Notes: a model not told the origin generated them from the sequence alone. DNA of 64,000 nt from Tetmemena sp. SeJ-2015 (GCA_027382625.1 JAJKFJ010020800.1:53588-117587), one strand, 5' to 3'. Counted from the first letter of the stretch, positions 24,852 to 35,979 are shown. Program-made: numbers and translations.

Positions 24852-27553
24852 TCAAAGGTGCTTGAATATGTGCTGATTCTGTAGAATGAGTTTTTTATTT
24901 GCGTCATCGATTACACTCTCTGCAAAATCCTCCTTACTCGTAAGCTTCTGATCGAAGTACTTTAGCTCGTCTGTGATCTGTGGCTAGTAAGGAGGCAGCA
25001 ACTATTTCTACAGCACTCTTTCTATATCGATATTTGATAATGCATAGAGTAAAGAGATTGCATATTGTTGAAGAAGGGATGCGAGAGGATCTCATTGACA
25101 TCTCCTTTGGCTCCGAGCCTAGTCTTCTTGTTCTTATCTAGCAGGCGCTTGATGAGATCCCTTGCTGGTGGAGAGATGTCGATACCGTGCTTTATTGGAT
25201 CTGGGAAGTTAACTGGGCTCTCCTTGATTAAGAAGTACATCCTTGTTTTTAAAAAGAAAACCTTCATTCTTTATGTGAGATTAGTATCCTGTGCTTATTT
25301 CTGTGGAAGAAGGGAGGGATGCCCACCATCATCTCATAGAGAAGGATTCCCAGTGCCCACCAGTCTACTGTGTAGTCGTGGCCAGTGCCTATTAGCATCT
25401 CTGGTGCGAGGTACTCAGCTGTGCCGCAAAAAGAGTTGGCCAACTCGTTCTTAGAGATTGTCTTTGCAAGGCCGAAGTCAGCCAGCAGCAGATACCCATC
25501 TTCTCCAAAGAGGATGTTCTCAGGCTTCAGATCACGATACAGGATGTTCTTCGAGTGCAAGTGACCCAAGGCAGCGGCCACCTAGATAATGAAGAATAAA
25601 GAAAAAAAGCTACTTATAATATTCCAAATTGAATTTGGACTGCTCCTCATTAAAGCGCTTCACCTTCACAAGATGCCTGAACAGCTCTCCACCCCTAAAA
25701 CACTTATTTAAAACGCCACTCTCTAACTTACTTGATGAACTTCATGAGGAAGTAAATGCGGTACTCGTTTTAGAAAACGTAGTCCATGCCCACCACGAAG
25801 GGGTGGTCGATGTTGAAGAGGATGTCCTTCTCTAGCTTGATGTTCTCGAACTGCTCATTGTCGATGACTGTGTCCTTGCGGATGCACTTCATTGCATACA
25901 TCTTGTTCGTGTGCACGTTCTCCACCAAGAACACCTTTCCAAAGGTGCCCTTGCCGATCATACGGCGGATAATGAAATCCTAAAGCTTAGCCTGATCCTT
26001 CTGCTTGGTAAAGATCAAAGCTCCTCCTGCTCGCATGCTCTATAAGTGAAATTAGACATTTGGCAATTGCTTACTCCTCTGGTGGTGGCGTCACTAGGTG
26101 CGTCATACTCGTCTCCTTCATCTTCCTCTTCGTCTTCACCTGGCTCAAAATTTTTCGACTCTTGGAACTACATTCCTCTCAGCTCCACGTTATATACAAA
26201 GAGCACTATGGTTTATGGACTATAGTTTAAGTTCTCTTGGAAGTTTTCGAGCATGGAAGCTGGCACGTCCTGTGGATCACTAGCGTTCTCAGCCTCTCTG
26301 AGTAAGTCCTCAGTCTTGATTCGGAACTGATTGGGAGGGAATCTGTTCTGTCCCCGCTTGAAGTCCTTTTCAGTTGTTGTGAAGTCTTTCAAATTTGGCT
26401 TATCAATACCGAAGATGGGCAGATATTAAAGTGCAAGGATAGCTTTTAATGAATATTTCCTTAAGATTTTGGTTCATCTTTTCTGCGAAGCGGTATTTGA
26501 TGATCTCAATGACCTCATCACGCCTGTAATAAGATTAATATTTCAGGTTAATTAAATAAGTGAAGCGCGAAATCGATTTAGGGGTGTACTAACCTGTCTG
26601 AGATGAATCTGTAGTCGTACTCGCCATTTACATGGATGGTGAACTCGCTTGTATTGCCTTGGACGGTTTTGGACAGTCCGCACAGCTTCGCCACCTAACT
26701 TAAGAGTTTAGTAAATCTGCTGGCTCCATGTAAGAATGAGTATAGAGTTACATCTCTTTTCAGTATGAGGTGAGCATGTACTTACAGGAATCTTGCGCTT
26801 GATCTTGTTCTTCTTGATGTTATAAATGTGTTCAGTAGTCACGATCAGCATTCTTTCTTGCACCCAATTCAAAATGCATAAAGAATTGTACTTAAAATAT
26901 TTTTGTCTACTCAATTGAACATATTGATCTTCTTGATTTTGTCGCTCATGAGAACAGTCTCTATAAGCAATCAGTCAGATTAGATCGTCAGTGGAGGATA
27001 ATAATTTTTAAAGTACACTAGAATTCAAGGTGTAGTCCTTGAAAGTGGCACTATTGCAAAATATCATGGAAAGTTAACACAACCACAGCTCTTTTTATTA
27101 GAAGGTGATGCCCAATTTGGTCAGAAAATTAAATCATGAATAAAATATCCCGAACAAAAACACTGCCCTGTTGACGGAGAGCAATTTCAATATCCTCCTT
27201 CTTAATATTCTGCGCATCGTTTGGACTTTATGTAACTTACCGCCTGAGAGGAGCGTGAGGATCTTAGCTTGCTGCTTGATACCAAGATAGTCCTTGATGA
27301 CTCTATTGCCCGTGGACTGAATGAGAGTGTTGGCATGCTTCAACCCATTCGCTGGCCCTGCTAAATCATTTGGCGTTCCACTTTTCTCGTGCACTGACTG
27401 CGCGTTGTTTCTATTAAGCAATGTAAGACATTTCTAATTTTCTAAAGCTCCTCTTAGGATATTTGAATCATGATAGTGCAGTTATAAATCTCGATACTCT
27501 TTTTCAAAGTGCTAACTATCTGTGCGTGAAATTAAAAATTACCTTGACTCCAT
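24852..27553 (-). CDS. AGC-family protein kinase with N-terminal PH-like region
   Basis: Serine/threonine kinase. The start is placed at ATG 27551-27553, joined over an interruption (MESR then NNAQSVHEKSG). A PH/TH1-like region follows (WVQERMLIVTTEHIYNIKK, EFTIHVNGEYDYRFISD, VIEIIKYRFAEKM), then an acidic linker (EPGEDEEEDEGDEYD). Kinase landmarks: glycine loop IGKGTFGKVFLVE, catalytic lysine in YAMKCIRKD, YRDLKPENILF, LADFGLAKT, T-loop FCGTAEYLAPEML, and DWWALGILLYEMMVGIPPFF. The C-terminal extension holds PPYQPQITDELKYFDQKLTS, the AGC tail, but I see no F-x-x-F-S/T-Y hydrophobic motif before the TGA (24852-24854). The membrane-lipid-linked AKT/SGK/S6K-type group is the nearest comparison. 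The APE and HRD/DFG equivalents are intact, so it should be active. Confidence 0.8.
25239..25285 (-). other. IES with pointer ATCCT inside the kinase domain
   Basis: ATCCT at 25239-25243 and 25286-25290. Removal joins PPFFHRNKHR to MYFLIKESPVNF in frame, exactly where AGC kinases run on after the PPF motif. Confidence 0.9.
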
Positions 27554-27956
27554 AGTTTATAGAATGCGCTTGCCGAGGTATTAGTAATATTAATGATATA
27601 ATTGATTAATTAATTAGCGATTATATTTTTCTTTCCACTTATAAATATCCATAATTATTTTTCTACTTCTACTGCTGCGAGAGAGAATAGCTGAAACAGG
27701 TTTGAGGAAGATACAATTATTTATCATAAGAAATGCAGTTTGCTTGAGAGGGGAGGGTGTTGGCATTTTTACAGCTTTTCATTTAATGTTACTAAGTTGG
27801 TTGAAGCGGCTGTCTCACACACAGATACTCAATCATATTTGGTAATGAGAATAAGAAACCGAGGGCCCGCTTTATAATTAATAAATCCAGTTTATATCCC
27901 CAAAGCAAAATATTTATGCATGCTAATCAATGGATATATTTATTATGATGCGGCAA
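27554..27956. other. AT-rich spacer left of the transposon
   Basis: About 400 bp with no gene. It is the upstream flank of the kinase gene and the left flank of the inverted-repeat element. Confidence 0.45.
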
Positions 27957-28021
27957 TATAGATAGGAATTTAATAGTTTAGAGGTGGTCGTAGAAAGTCA
28001 AATAAACAGACAAGAAGTTGA
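27957..28021 (+). repeat. Left terminal inverted repeat (65 bp)
   Basis: Exact reverse complement of 29866-29930. It starts TATAGATAGGAATTTAATAG. The match stops abruptly at both outer and inner edges. Confidence 0.9.
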
Positions 28022-28066
28022 GAAAGTCTTACTCCTATTTATTATTCCTCTTTAATTTAATTTTAA

Positions 28067-29329
28067 ATGTACCAAGAAGATGAAGCAGGCATGGAAGAGT
28101 ATTCGATTTTTAGCTCCTTCCTTTCACGATCATAGTTTGGAGGTCACTACAAGCACCCTGGCGAGTTCTTGAAGTAAAAAGGATATTCTGTGCGAGGCAG
28201 GACGCCATTCTAATCACTAGCCGATGACCTTGAGTTCTTTACAGATGAGGGGGAGTTCGATCATATAAGTGAGGAAACATTGTCAAAGTGGTACATCGCT
28301 TTTAAGATGGTAAAGGTTAGGCCACTAATCTACAGGGCGTTTGCTGCTGCTTTTTACATTGACGAGCTTGCCTACGATCTCAACTGCTACATTCTACACA
28401 TGGCGACAACAAAATGCTAGAGGAGGAAAGGATACGCCAAGGCTTTCTTGGCTGACATGGAAGAATACCTGAAACAGCAGGAGGTGGAGAATCACAGAAG
28501 TGTAGCCATAGTGTGTGGAGCAAGGGCTGACTCTCCCAGTGTAGAGTTTTTAAAGTCAATGGGATTTGGTTCCAAGCTTCTACCAAGATATCGCTGTCTT
28601 GACTGGCATGGAAAGCAAGTTCTTTGCAAATACGTGGGTGGAAGATATATCGACGAATTGCGTTTTTGTACCACCCCAAATCGCACCATCACCACCCCAA
28701 ATCGCACCATCACCCCAAATCGCACCAAAAAATAGAAAAGCTTTGCCTCGATCAAACCCATCTAGATTCATACTAAGACAAGCTGTGAAGTCATGACCCT
28801 CAGCAGAAAAGGCAAGGCAACATAGAAGGTCGTAGAATCTAATGGAGGTCAGGAAAATGATGAGAGTTCCTTAAGTGAAGAGTCTAGGGATTCAGAAGAG
28901 TTGGAAGAGGAGTTAGGGAGAGGAGATAAAAAGTCAAGAAGTACAAGTTGTTTCAAGAATGCAAGGAAACTTAGATCGAGCCACAAGACTAAGTCGAAGG
29001 AGCCAAGAAAGGGATCGGCAAGGGGAGAAATAAGAAATAGAGATGTCCAGGACAATCGGAGCCAGGAGGAGTCAAATGAGCCAAAGGAATGCTTCGTGAG
29101 CAAGTGTGGTTCTTTCCATAAGCATTGTCGCTTCGAGGGCTGCAGCACACTGAAGGTGATTCCAGGAAACCATTGGTATAAGCATGTTAAGGAGCATTTA
29201 AAATCTGGGGCAGCAAGAGCAGATATTCCGTTTGAGAGATGCAGTGGAGTTGATTGCCCTCTCTGTTCCGAGTGTAAGTGGAATTCTCTTCAATCATAAC
29301 TTTTGGCTATACTCAACATGGAAGATTGA
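28067..29329 (+). CDS. Transposon-borne GNAT-like protein with zinc-binding C-terminus
   Basis: A 420-codon uninterrupted frame from ATG 28067 to TGA 29327-29329 with in-frame UAG/UAA. The first half resembles a GNAT acetyltransferase: a beta-strand NCYILHMATTKC, then the acetyl-CoA-loop-like QRRKGYAKAFLADMEEYLKQ, then SVEFLKSMGFGSKLL, which matches the usual A-x-x-F-Y-x-K-x-GF end. The central part reads in frame through a minisatellite (TTPNRTITTPNRTITPNRT) and an acidic, Ser-rich stretch. The last about 90 residues contain Cys/His pairs (CFVSKCGSFHKHCRFEGC, and CSGVDCPLCSEC) that look metal-binding. It has no recognisable transposase triad. The GNAT call is by motif only; the C-terminal half is unassigned. 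Confidence 0.55.
28670..28729 (+). repeat. Internal minisatellite, left copy
   Basis: Three imperfect copies of an about 20-bp unit, ACCCCAAATCGCACCATCAC, inside the coding frame. The same unit recurs reverse-complemented at 29337-29407. Confidence 0.9.
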
Positions 29330-29336
29330 ATTCTTT

Positions 29337-29407
29337 GGTGTGGTGGTGGTGCGATTTGGGGTGGTGATGGTGCGATTCTGGGTGGTGATGGTGCGATTTG
29401 GGGTGGT
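29337..29407 (-). repeat. Internal minisatellite, right copy (inverted)
   Basis: About three copies of the reverse-complement unit GATGGTGCGATTTGGGGTG, one with a CTG variant. Together with 28670-28729 it would let the inner 0.6 kb fold back as a stem. Confidence 0.9.
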
Positions 29408-29685
29408 TATTCTATGAAGCCTACTACATTCATTCACTTCCAATTCAATTCAGAGCTAGTATCTCTACTTCTGCTTTCAAGGATTTGTCTTATTCTAATA
29501 TAGGGAAGGAGCTCAAGGTGAGCAGACATGGGAAGCACAAGCTAATAAAATGTGATTTCTGCCTGAAGGTGAAAACATCGGAGAGCTTCGAAGCAATTTC
29601 GACTCGACAAGTATGTAAGGCATGCTAAAAGTGGGAGAGCGAAAAAGGAAAGCCGAAGGCTAAGAGACCCAGACTCACAAAGTGA
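29398..29685 (+). CDS. Short zinc-finger frame at the 3' end of the element (fragment or 3' exon)
   Basis: An open frame with no ATG of its own in frame, ending at TGA 29683-29685. It contains KLIKCDFCLKVKTSESFEAI followed by QVCKACQKWES and a basic tail (KPKAKRPRLTK). Two CxxC pairs suggest one zinc site. It may be a 3' exon of the 420-codon gene, a separate frame, or a decayed piece. Confidence 0.4.
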
Positions 29686-29865
29686 GACCTCAATCAAATA
29701 GCTGAAACCCTAATCTGAAGAAAGAGATGAAAGACTAAGGCGAAGTAAATCTCGCAGAAGACACTCAGCCAATCATGTGTAAAAATATCTGCAAATACTA
29801 ATAAGTAATTTATAAGTCAGGGATGGTGTCTCTAACGATTATCTGTATTTCTAATTAAAGCAACA

Positions 29866-29930
29866 TCAACTTCTTGTCTGTTTATTTGACTTTCTACGAC
29901 CACCTCTAAACTATTAAATTCCTATCTATA
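29866..29930 (-). repeat. Right terminal inverted repeat (65 bp)
   Basis: Exact reverse complement of 27957-28021, ending CTATTAAATTCCTATCTATA. Confidence 0.9.
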
Positions 29931-29974
29931 ATAATACCACATCTTATTATTCTCACTCATCAGGAATCTTAAAC

Positions 29975-30809
29975 ATGACAAATAATATGAAACAACGATT
30001 CATATCAAGATATCCATTTATTATGAGAAGCACTTTCGCTCTTGCCTCCCTCTTAGTTGTATCTTCAACCATTTCCTCCGCCTCCGCTGCTGGCATGAAG
30101 ATGTACGACTCTGACATGAAGACCATCGTTGACGACGTGTGGCCACCCGTCCACGTTGCCTACAACTTCGAGGTTAACTTCAGCTTCCAGCAATGGGAGC
30201 CCACCCTCAGTAAGCTCATCCCCTACGCTAACATGAGCGGCAAGCAGTACCTAGACTCAAACAACAACCGCGAGTACGTTGAGGTCACCCTCAACATGGA
30301 CAAGTCAGGCATGCTCCCTCTCAAGCAGGTGTATGACTACAACACCCACACTATGATTGAACACGTCCCTCTCACTTCCCACTCACTATCCATAAAAATT
30401 CACACACAGTTATCGCGTGCTTCTTATTGACTGCTCTAAGTACACAGTACCTCAGAACATTGATGTGGGAACTGTACTAGATAAGGTCTTCTCCTCCCAG
30501 TCAGGCGTGACCTCCTTCGAGGGTCAGGAAGCTCTCCCCTTTGACTCCGTTCAGAGCTACGGCTTCCTAGTTGGAAAATACACCGAAGACTCTTCCCCTC
30601 AAACCCTCTTCTTCAACGAGAACTCCCTCAACTTGAAGTGGGCTCAGTTCGTGGGACAACCATACTTCCTGAGCATCCCTCACGGAGTGCAGAACAGAAC
30701 CTTCACAAACGAAGACTTCAACATCCCTGAGTGCTAGACCCTCCCCATGCTCGAGAAGGAGTACAGGCACCCTGTTGAGGGAACCCACAGAGTCAAGCTC
30801 TTCTTCTGA
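29975..30809 (+). CDS. Secreted protein, ciliate family copy 1
   Basis: ATG at 29975. A basic start is followed by a hydrophobic run (STFALASLLVVSSTISSASA), a likely signal peptide with an AxA-type cleavage site. The mature part is rich in aromatic and acidic residues (DVWPPVHVAYNFEVNFSFQQ, YGFLVGKYTEDSSPQTLFF) and has a near-terminal Cys motif, FTNEDFNIPEC. After one IES (30364-30415) the frame continues through TAG (Gln) to TGA at 30807-30809. The genes at 31638 and 36358 share the pattern of N-terminal signal, N-x-L-x-x-x-W block and terminal D-F-x-I/L-E-C, so they appear paralogous. Function unknown. It may also begin at a later Met (30024) nearer the hydrophobic run. Confidence 0.65.
30364..30415 (+). 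other. IES with pointer CGT
   Basis: CGT at 30364-30366 and 30416-30418. Removal joins THTMIEHV to LLIDCSKYTVPQN in frame; without it the frame stops. Confidence 0.7.
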
Positions 30810-31637
30810 GCCGCTCAAGTGAACATACATTATAATATATGATCCATTCTTACTATGTGTTTTTAGTGAAAGGAATAGTAGTTTGACAAAGTTATTCAAA
30901 TTCATTATTGACTAAGACTTTTGCTTCTTCTTCTCCTTTGATCTTTCCATTCAACCATTCATTCATCATGCCACATAAATTATCTCCATATTTAGAAAAC
31001 TTAATTTCAAATAAAGCATCTTAAAATACTATAAATATATCCCTTATAAGGTAAGTTTAATTTTTTTCTCATTTATTTGTCTATAATAGAGTTAATTATA
31101 TACCTGATAATAAGATTCTCTTAACTATACTTCCCCCTCTCTCTTAATTCATAATATCTCAAAGTAACTTTAAATCTGTCCTCATCATAAAAAACTCCCC
31201 ATCTTTATTTAATCAACCTGTTTAAAATTGAGAGCGCTCAAAATTTTAAAGTTTAGGCGATTAATATGCTTCTCTTTGAGACTTAAATTTCTTGCAGAAG
31301 TTGTTATTTCGTGGTGCGGTGCCCTCTAAAACCGCCTGGAATGTGCCTTCACGATATTTTATTTTGGCTATTCCCTAATTTTTCACCAAAAAAACACACA
31401 CCCATATAATTTAAAAATATTCTTTGTCTTATTCATGAACACACGCACTTAATAGTTTGGTTAATATAATTTGTGGATATAATTATAGAGACTCTATATA
31501 ATTAAATTGGTAATCTGTGCTATTATATCAGCCGTCACATCTAAACTATAATCATTAAAATACTCAAGCAAACAATTACAAAAGAAAAATATCATGATTA
31601 TATTTAGTGTATAAGTTTTTCTATTTTTGTCCAAACA
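30810..31637. other. Intergenic spacer, AT-rich
   Basis: About 830 bp with poly-A/T runs and no coding signal. It lies between two paralogous secreted-protein genes. Confidence 0.45.
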
Positions 31638-32880
31638 ATGAAACAAACCATAAGCCTCGTTCTACTTTTGGGGAGCGCTTTCGTGTTGTCAAAGCATTCT
31701 TCAGTGAAATCGCAACTGGAATCACAAAGAGTTAGGGAGCAACAAGACTCTGCGCCCTCTACTTTTTCATGGCCACAGATTTAACTGCCCAAGAATTTTG
31801 AAACCATTTTCAATATACTCACAGTCCAAATCACTGACTAAAAATAAATAACTATGCTTTAATTTGTTTATAGACGACGGAGAGAACCCCACTCCCTCAG
31901 ATCCTATAGTAGTGAAGACTGGAGATTTCCTGAATGTATATGTGGACTCTGACAACTCAAGAGTCAAGCTTGAATATGGAGGCGTCTATGGAGAGTACTA
32001 GCAGGAGATAGTGAATTAAATCCAATGATTACTATTTATTTTAGTGTTCTATGCAAGAGACGTGTACAACTTCAATTCTGAGACTCACTGGCACGAAGAC
32101 ACTGAGAAGGGCACTTGCTCAAGTGAACCCACGCAACTTTTCTTCGACGTCAAGACTATGATTCAGGAAGCTTTCTCTGCAGACAATCAAACCATATTGA
32201 TAGAACAATAAGACATAATAGGAGATAATTTTCTTTTCTCATTGGTATTTCTTAATAAGAAGCAGTATTTAGGAAATGAATAATTATAACTTAAAGGATT
32301 ATTGTCAATTGATTGACTGTTAGCTTCTTCTTCTTCCATTGACGTACAAAGCATTCTGCTACATGACATTAATTTTTCTTGATAGGCTTTGTTCTTAATT
32401 AACATATATACTTACTTGCTTTTTGCAAATAAAGCAAGCCTATTTTTCTGTAATGCACTTGGGAAAGCTTAATTTAGCTTTAATAACATTTTTGGACATG
32501 CAATCGAAAATGTGATCCTATATTGATATATACCTGAAATTAATTATCAAGGGACATTTTCAGGGGTTTGAATAAGGACGTTGAGTATCAAGGATTGGTG
32601 AGCTTCCCTTACAGCCGTCAATCCCAGCAGTACCACTTGTTCAAGTATCACATGGAGGAGAAGCACGGCAAGTCTTATCAACTATACGTCAACAAGGACA
32701 ATCTAGGTATTGAGTGGAGCGTCCTCACAGACACCCAAACCCAAAAACTCACCTTCTTCTCCCACGAAATACTCATTCCTTAAAAGACAAATATACCATA
32801 TTTTGATCTTCATTCCCAGAGAGAAATTCTACGACAGTGAGTTCCAACTAGAGAACTGCAAAGGGCAGATAGCTTAATGA
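31638..32880 (+). CDS. Secreted protein, ciliate family copy 2
   Basis: ATG at 31638. MKQTISLVLLLGSAFVLS is a textbook signal peptide. The visible segments in order are QRVREQQDSAPSTFSW; DDGENPTPSDPIVVKTGDFL; VFYARDVYNFNSETHWHE through LFFDVKTMIQEAFSAD; then, after a long AT-rich interruption (about 32190-32560), LNKDVEYQGLVSFPYSRQ; KSYQLYVNKDNLGIEWSVLT; and FYDSEFQLENCKGQIA, ending at TGA 32878-32880. The DNLGIEW and FQLENC blocks match the SLNLKW and FNIPEC blocks of copy 1. Junctions near 31780-31870, 32020-32045, 32190-32560 and 32780-32820 were not resolved to the base. Confidence 0.6.
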
Positions 32881-33295
32881 ACATGGGATTTGGCACTCAA
32901 GCACTTCAATAAAGTACCGATACAACTTATTCATGACCATCAATTTTTTTATTATTCCAGTGATGATGTCATCAGCCAGGTGGTGACTAGACAACAACAA
33001 CAATAAGCTTTATCACAAGGCATTAATTATAGTACTATTAAGAATAATTATCCAGGAAGCTCTCGCACACAACAACCACTAAGAGATTCTTAATTTAAGC
33101 CATCCAATAATCTTTGATTTTATTTATGATGCTTACGTATTTTAAAATCTAGAGATGGAGATCGAATTTATCACACTCACAGAGGAAATCTCTTTTCAAT
33201 CCTTAAATTAAGGTAAGGTAAGGAAATGATTTTTGACTTTAAATATCTTTGCAAAAGCACTGAATAATATAGATGAAACTTAATAACTTTTTTCT
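32881..33295. other. Intergenic spacer between convergent genes
   Basis: About 415 bp, AT-rich. Nothing recognisable. Confidence 0.45.
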
Positions 33296-34469
33296 TCATT
33301 CTTTGAGGTCATAAGAAGTCCAGGGAACGAATTAGCAATTGAACATGTGCGCATAGTCAACCAAGGCCATGGTCTCATGGTTGAATCCATGTGCTGAGAG
33401 ACTGCTCAGGAAGGAAGAGTGGCTCACGATTGCGATCTTATCATCATCCTCCAAGTTCAGAGAAGTCAGGAAATGCCTCTACATTCATTCACATCCCCAA
33501 TATTTTTATGCTTGAGGAAAACTCTCAGCTAGAGTCCACGTTGGTACATTTCAAAAGGCCCCTCCATGCGGTATGGGAAGCGATCATAGCAGAGCTGCAG
33601 TAGATTTTTAGAGAAGCCATACTTATCGCATTTCTCAGTCACTTGCACATAGTTGTACATCTCTTGAAGTCTTTCGAGAGTTGTAGTTACCTTAACCTGA
33701 GTCAAGTCAGGAACTCCGAATGTGTGCATCAGCGAAAAGTCAAAGTGAACTAATTAAATAGTGATGAAATTTATTGAACCCCAGTCTCTTTGATGAGTGG
33801 GTCCACGATAGATCTCATACGCTCGTAAGTGCCGCACTTGTCATTGGCGCAGTTGAGTCCTTCCTTGACCATAGGGATGACTATGAACTTGATCTGTTCT
33901 TTGTTAGGGTGGTTCTTGAAAATGTGGATTGCGGTTTGGATTGCTCGCACCATCTGGCTCACTATCACATACTTCACATTAATGTGGTTGGCATGTTCCT
34001 GTGCCACTAAGCACTGCGTCACTCCCTCCTCCATTAGTTCAATGTCGATATACTAGTCATCTCAAAGCAAAAAAGTTACTTATTGAGGCATCTACTTTGA
34101 GGTTCCTCCACTCTTGAGCTTCAAAGCCAAACTCTCCAACCACATCGCTGAAAGCGACATTGAACTTAGTTACTCCATGTCTAACTAGGAGGAATCTGTT
34201 CTGCTTCACAAGCTCTGGATCAGGAGGTGGGGCGTGGAAGTTAGGGTCGATGTTGAAGTGAGGATTAGGCTTGTCGAACTTTCCAGTCTTGCGTGCCTCT
34301 TAAAATTACATGATCTGATAGTCAGATTAAAGAATAAGTATTTTGTCGCCTCTTCAAGTAATCTCTGTTCCTCTTTTTAGACTAGGTATTAGTCTCGAGG
34401 TAGCTCCTTGTATTTATCATCCTCTAAGGTAGAATCAATTTGCTTATTTTCCTCTGGTTGGTCACTCAT
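33296..34469 (-). CDS. Histidine phosphatase (phosphoglycerate mutase) family protein, copy A
   Basis: Branch of the phosphoglycerate-mutase-like superfamily that cleaves phosphomonoesters through a phosphohistidine. Start ATG 34467-34469 (MSDQPEENKQIDSTLEDDKY). The catalytic RHG lies in NRFLLVRHGVTKFNVAFSDV. A central region, VKYVIVSQMVRAIQTAIHIF, carries a conserved Arg after the usual S-x-x-x-R-A pattern. The second catalytic His is in IAIVSHSSFLSSLSAHG. It ends QFVPWTSYDLKE with TGA at 33296-33298. The substrate is unknown; a protein or small-molecule phosphatase is more likely than glycolytic mutase given the unusual N-terminal extension. It is a tandem paralogue of the gene at 34749-35979. 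Confidence 0.8.
34295..34347 (-). other. IES with pointer GCCTC
   Basis: GCCTC at 34295-34299 and 34348-34352. Removal joins KEEQRLLEEA to RKTGKFDKPNPHFN in frame. Confidence 0.9.
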
Positions 34470-34748
34470 TTCTTCTCTGATGTCTCTTGTTAAATATTTA
34501 AAAATATTTTACAATTTTAAAGCCACAATCAATTCTATAATCGAGTTTACGCTTCAATCCGACATTAAAAACTAATGTTAGATATTAGCAGTAGATTCTG
34601 CTCCAAACTCAATCAGAATTAAGAAGAAATCTATATCCTTGAATAAACTTTTTCTATTATTGCCTGACGATTATCAAAAGCTAATAATTATATTGTCGCT
34701 CTTATTCCTAAAGCATCTACATAACTTATCTTGTGCTAGTCATGTCTC

Positions 34749-35979
34749 TCACTCTTGTTATTCATAAGAGGTCCAGGGAACAATCTGGCAGTTGAACAAG
34801 TGAACGGGCTCGATTACATCTTTGCCCTTTCTGTCCACGCCACTTGCAGATAGACTACTCAGGAACGAGGAATGGCTTACTATTGCTATCTTCTCATCCT
34901 CCTCCTTCAAGTCTAAACTCTTTAGGAAATGCTCTAAACAAATTCTATATTAGGATTCATGAATTGTGCTCAAGAAAGCGCCTGAACTAAACTCCTCTGT
35001 CGTACATCTCGCAAGGCCCCTCAATCCTGTAAGGGAAATGTTGATAGACTATGTTCTCCAAAGGCTGATGAGATACGCCAAAATGCTCATGTGAAGGCAA
35101 CTGTGTATCTATGTTATCCACGATATCTTGCAAGTGATCGAGGGAGGTGAGAACTTAGAATTGCAGCAGGTCAGCTACTCCAAACTGCTGCATTAGGGAA
35201 AAGTCAAAGTGGACACTTCACAGTCAAAGACTTTAAAATTTTATGTGTGGACTCCAGACTCCGCAATGAGTGGATCGATGTGTCTGCGCAGGCGTTCATA
35301 AGTGACTGCGAAATCATTGCCACAATTAAAGCCCTCTTTGATTGCTGGGATGACTATGAATTTGATAGAGTCCTTGAGTGGATGGTTCTTGAACATATGG
35401 ATTGCAGTCTGGATGGCTCTGATCAATGAGCTCACAAGTACATACCTCACCTTAATTTAATTTGCGTGATCCTACGCTGCCAAGCATTAACGCACTCCCT
35501 CCTCTCGCAGCTCTACATCTATGTACTTTGTATCTTAAAATATTCTATTGACCATGATAGATTATTCATAATACAATTTATCGCTCTTGAGAAGCCGCCA
35601 TTCCTTATAATGAATGGTTAAATGTACTATTTAATGATTCCTCTGATTAAAGGCCATGCTGGCCAACTACCTCACTGAAGGCGACATTAAAGGCAGTGAC
35701 TCCATGTCTGATGAGCACAAACCTGTGTTTTTGAACGAGTTCAGGATCCGGGGCGGGTGGGTTGAAACTTGTATCCACATTGAAGTAGGGGTTTGGCTTC
35801 TTCCCTTCGTCCTTTTTAGCCATATCAAAAATATAATCTATCAACTAGTTTACAGGTGTATTTTATTAAAGAGCCTGCTCCATGAATTTCTGCTCTGAGT
35901 CTGCTAAGCTCTCAGAGGCTGGGTCTTTCGTCCTCAATTCTTTCTTGTTCAAGTTATTGCTACAACTTGCTTACATCAT
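34749..35979 (-). CDS. Histidine phosphatase (phosphoglycerate mutase) family protein, copy B
   Basis: Tandem paralogue of copy A on the same strand, 279 bp upstream of it. Start ATG 35977-35979 (MMQASCSNNLNKKELRTKDP). The RHG motif is in HRFVLIRHGVTAFNVAFSEV. Next come RYVLVSSLIRAIQTAIHMF, IPAIKEGFNCGNDFAVTYER and the second catalytic His in IAIVSHSSFLSSLSASGV. It ends QIVPWTSYEQQE with TGA at 34749-34751. The two copies share gene structure: an IES falls at the corresponding point of the N-terminal region (35818-35871 here, 34295-34347 in copy A), though with different pointers (AGCC and GCCTC). All catalytic residues are kept in both. Confidence 0.8.
35818..35871 (-). other. IES with pointer AGCC
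   Basis: AGCC at 35818-35821 and 35872-35875. Removal joins SEQKFMEQA to KKDEGKKPNPYFN in frame, aligning with copy A at the same point. Confidence 0.8.

Larger units (their letters stand above)
27957..29930. mobile_element. DNA transposon-like element with 65-bp perfect terminal inverted repeats
   Basis: A 1.97-kb unit whose two ends are exact reverse complements over 65 bp (27957-28021 and 29866-29930). The tips read TATAGATAGG and CCTATCTATA, so a TA or TATA target duplication is compatible but ambiguous. It carries one 420-codon gene (28067-29329), a second short zinc-finger frame, and a pair of internal minisatellites in opposite orientation. The ends lack the telomere-like C4A4 tips known from hypotrich TBE transposons, and I recognise no DDE transposase. 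It may be non-autonomous or use an unfamiliar protein. It sits between two host genes, where germline elimination would remove it. Confidence 0.8.

Noticed and set aside
28067..29329. A TBE-type transposon (DDE transposase, 22-kDa and 57-kDa genes)
   Set aside because: No DDE motif, no telomere-like ends and a different gene layout, although the element is clearly bounded by inverted repeats.
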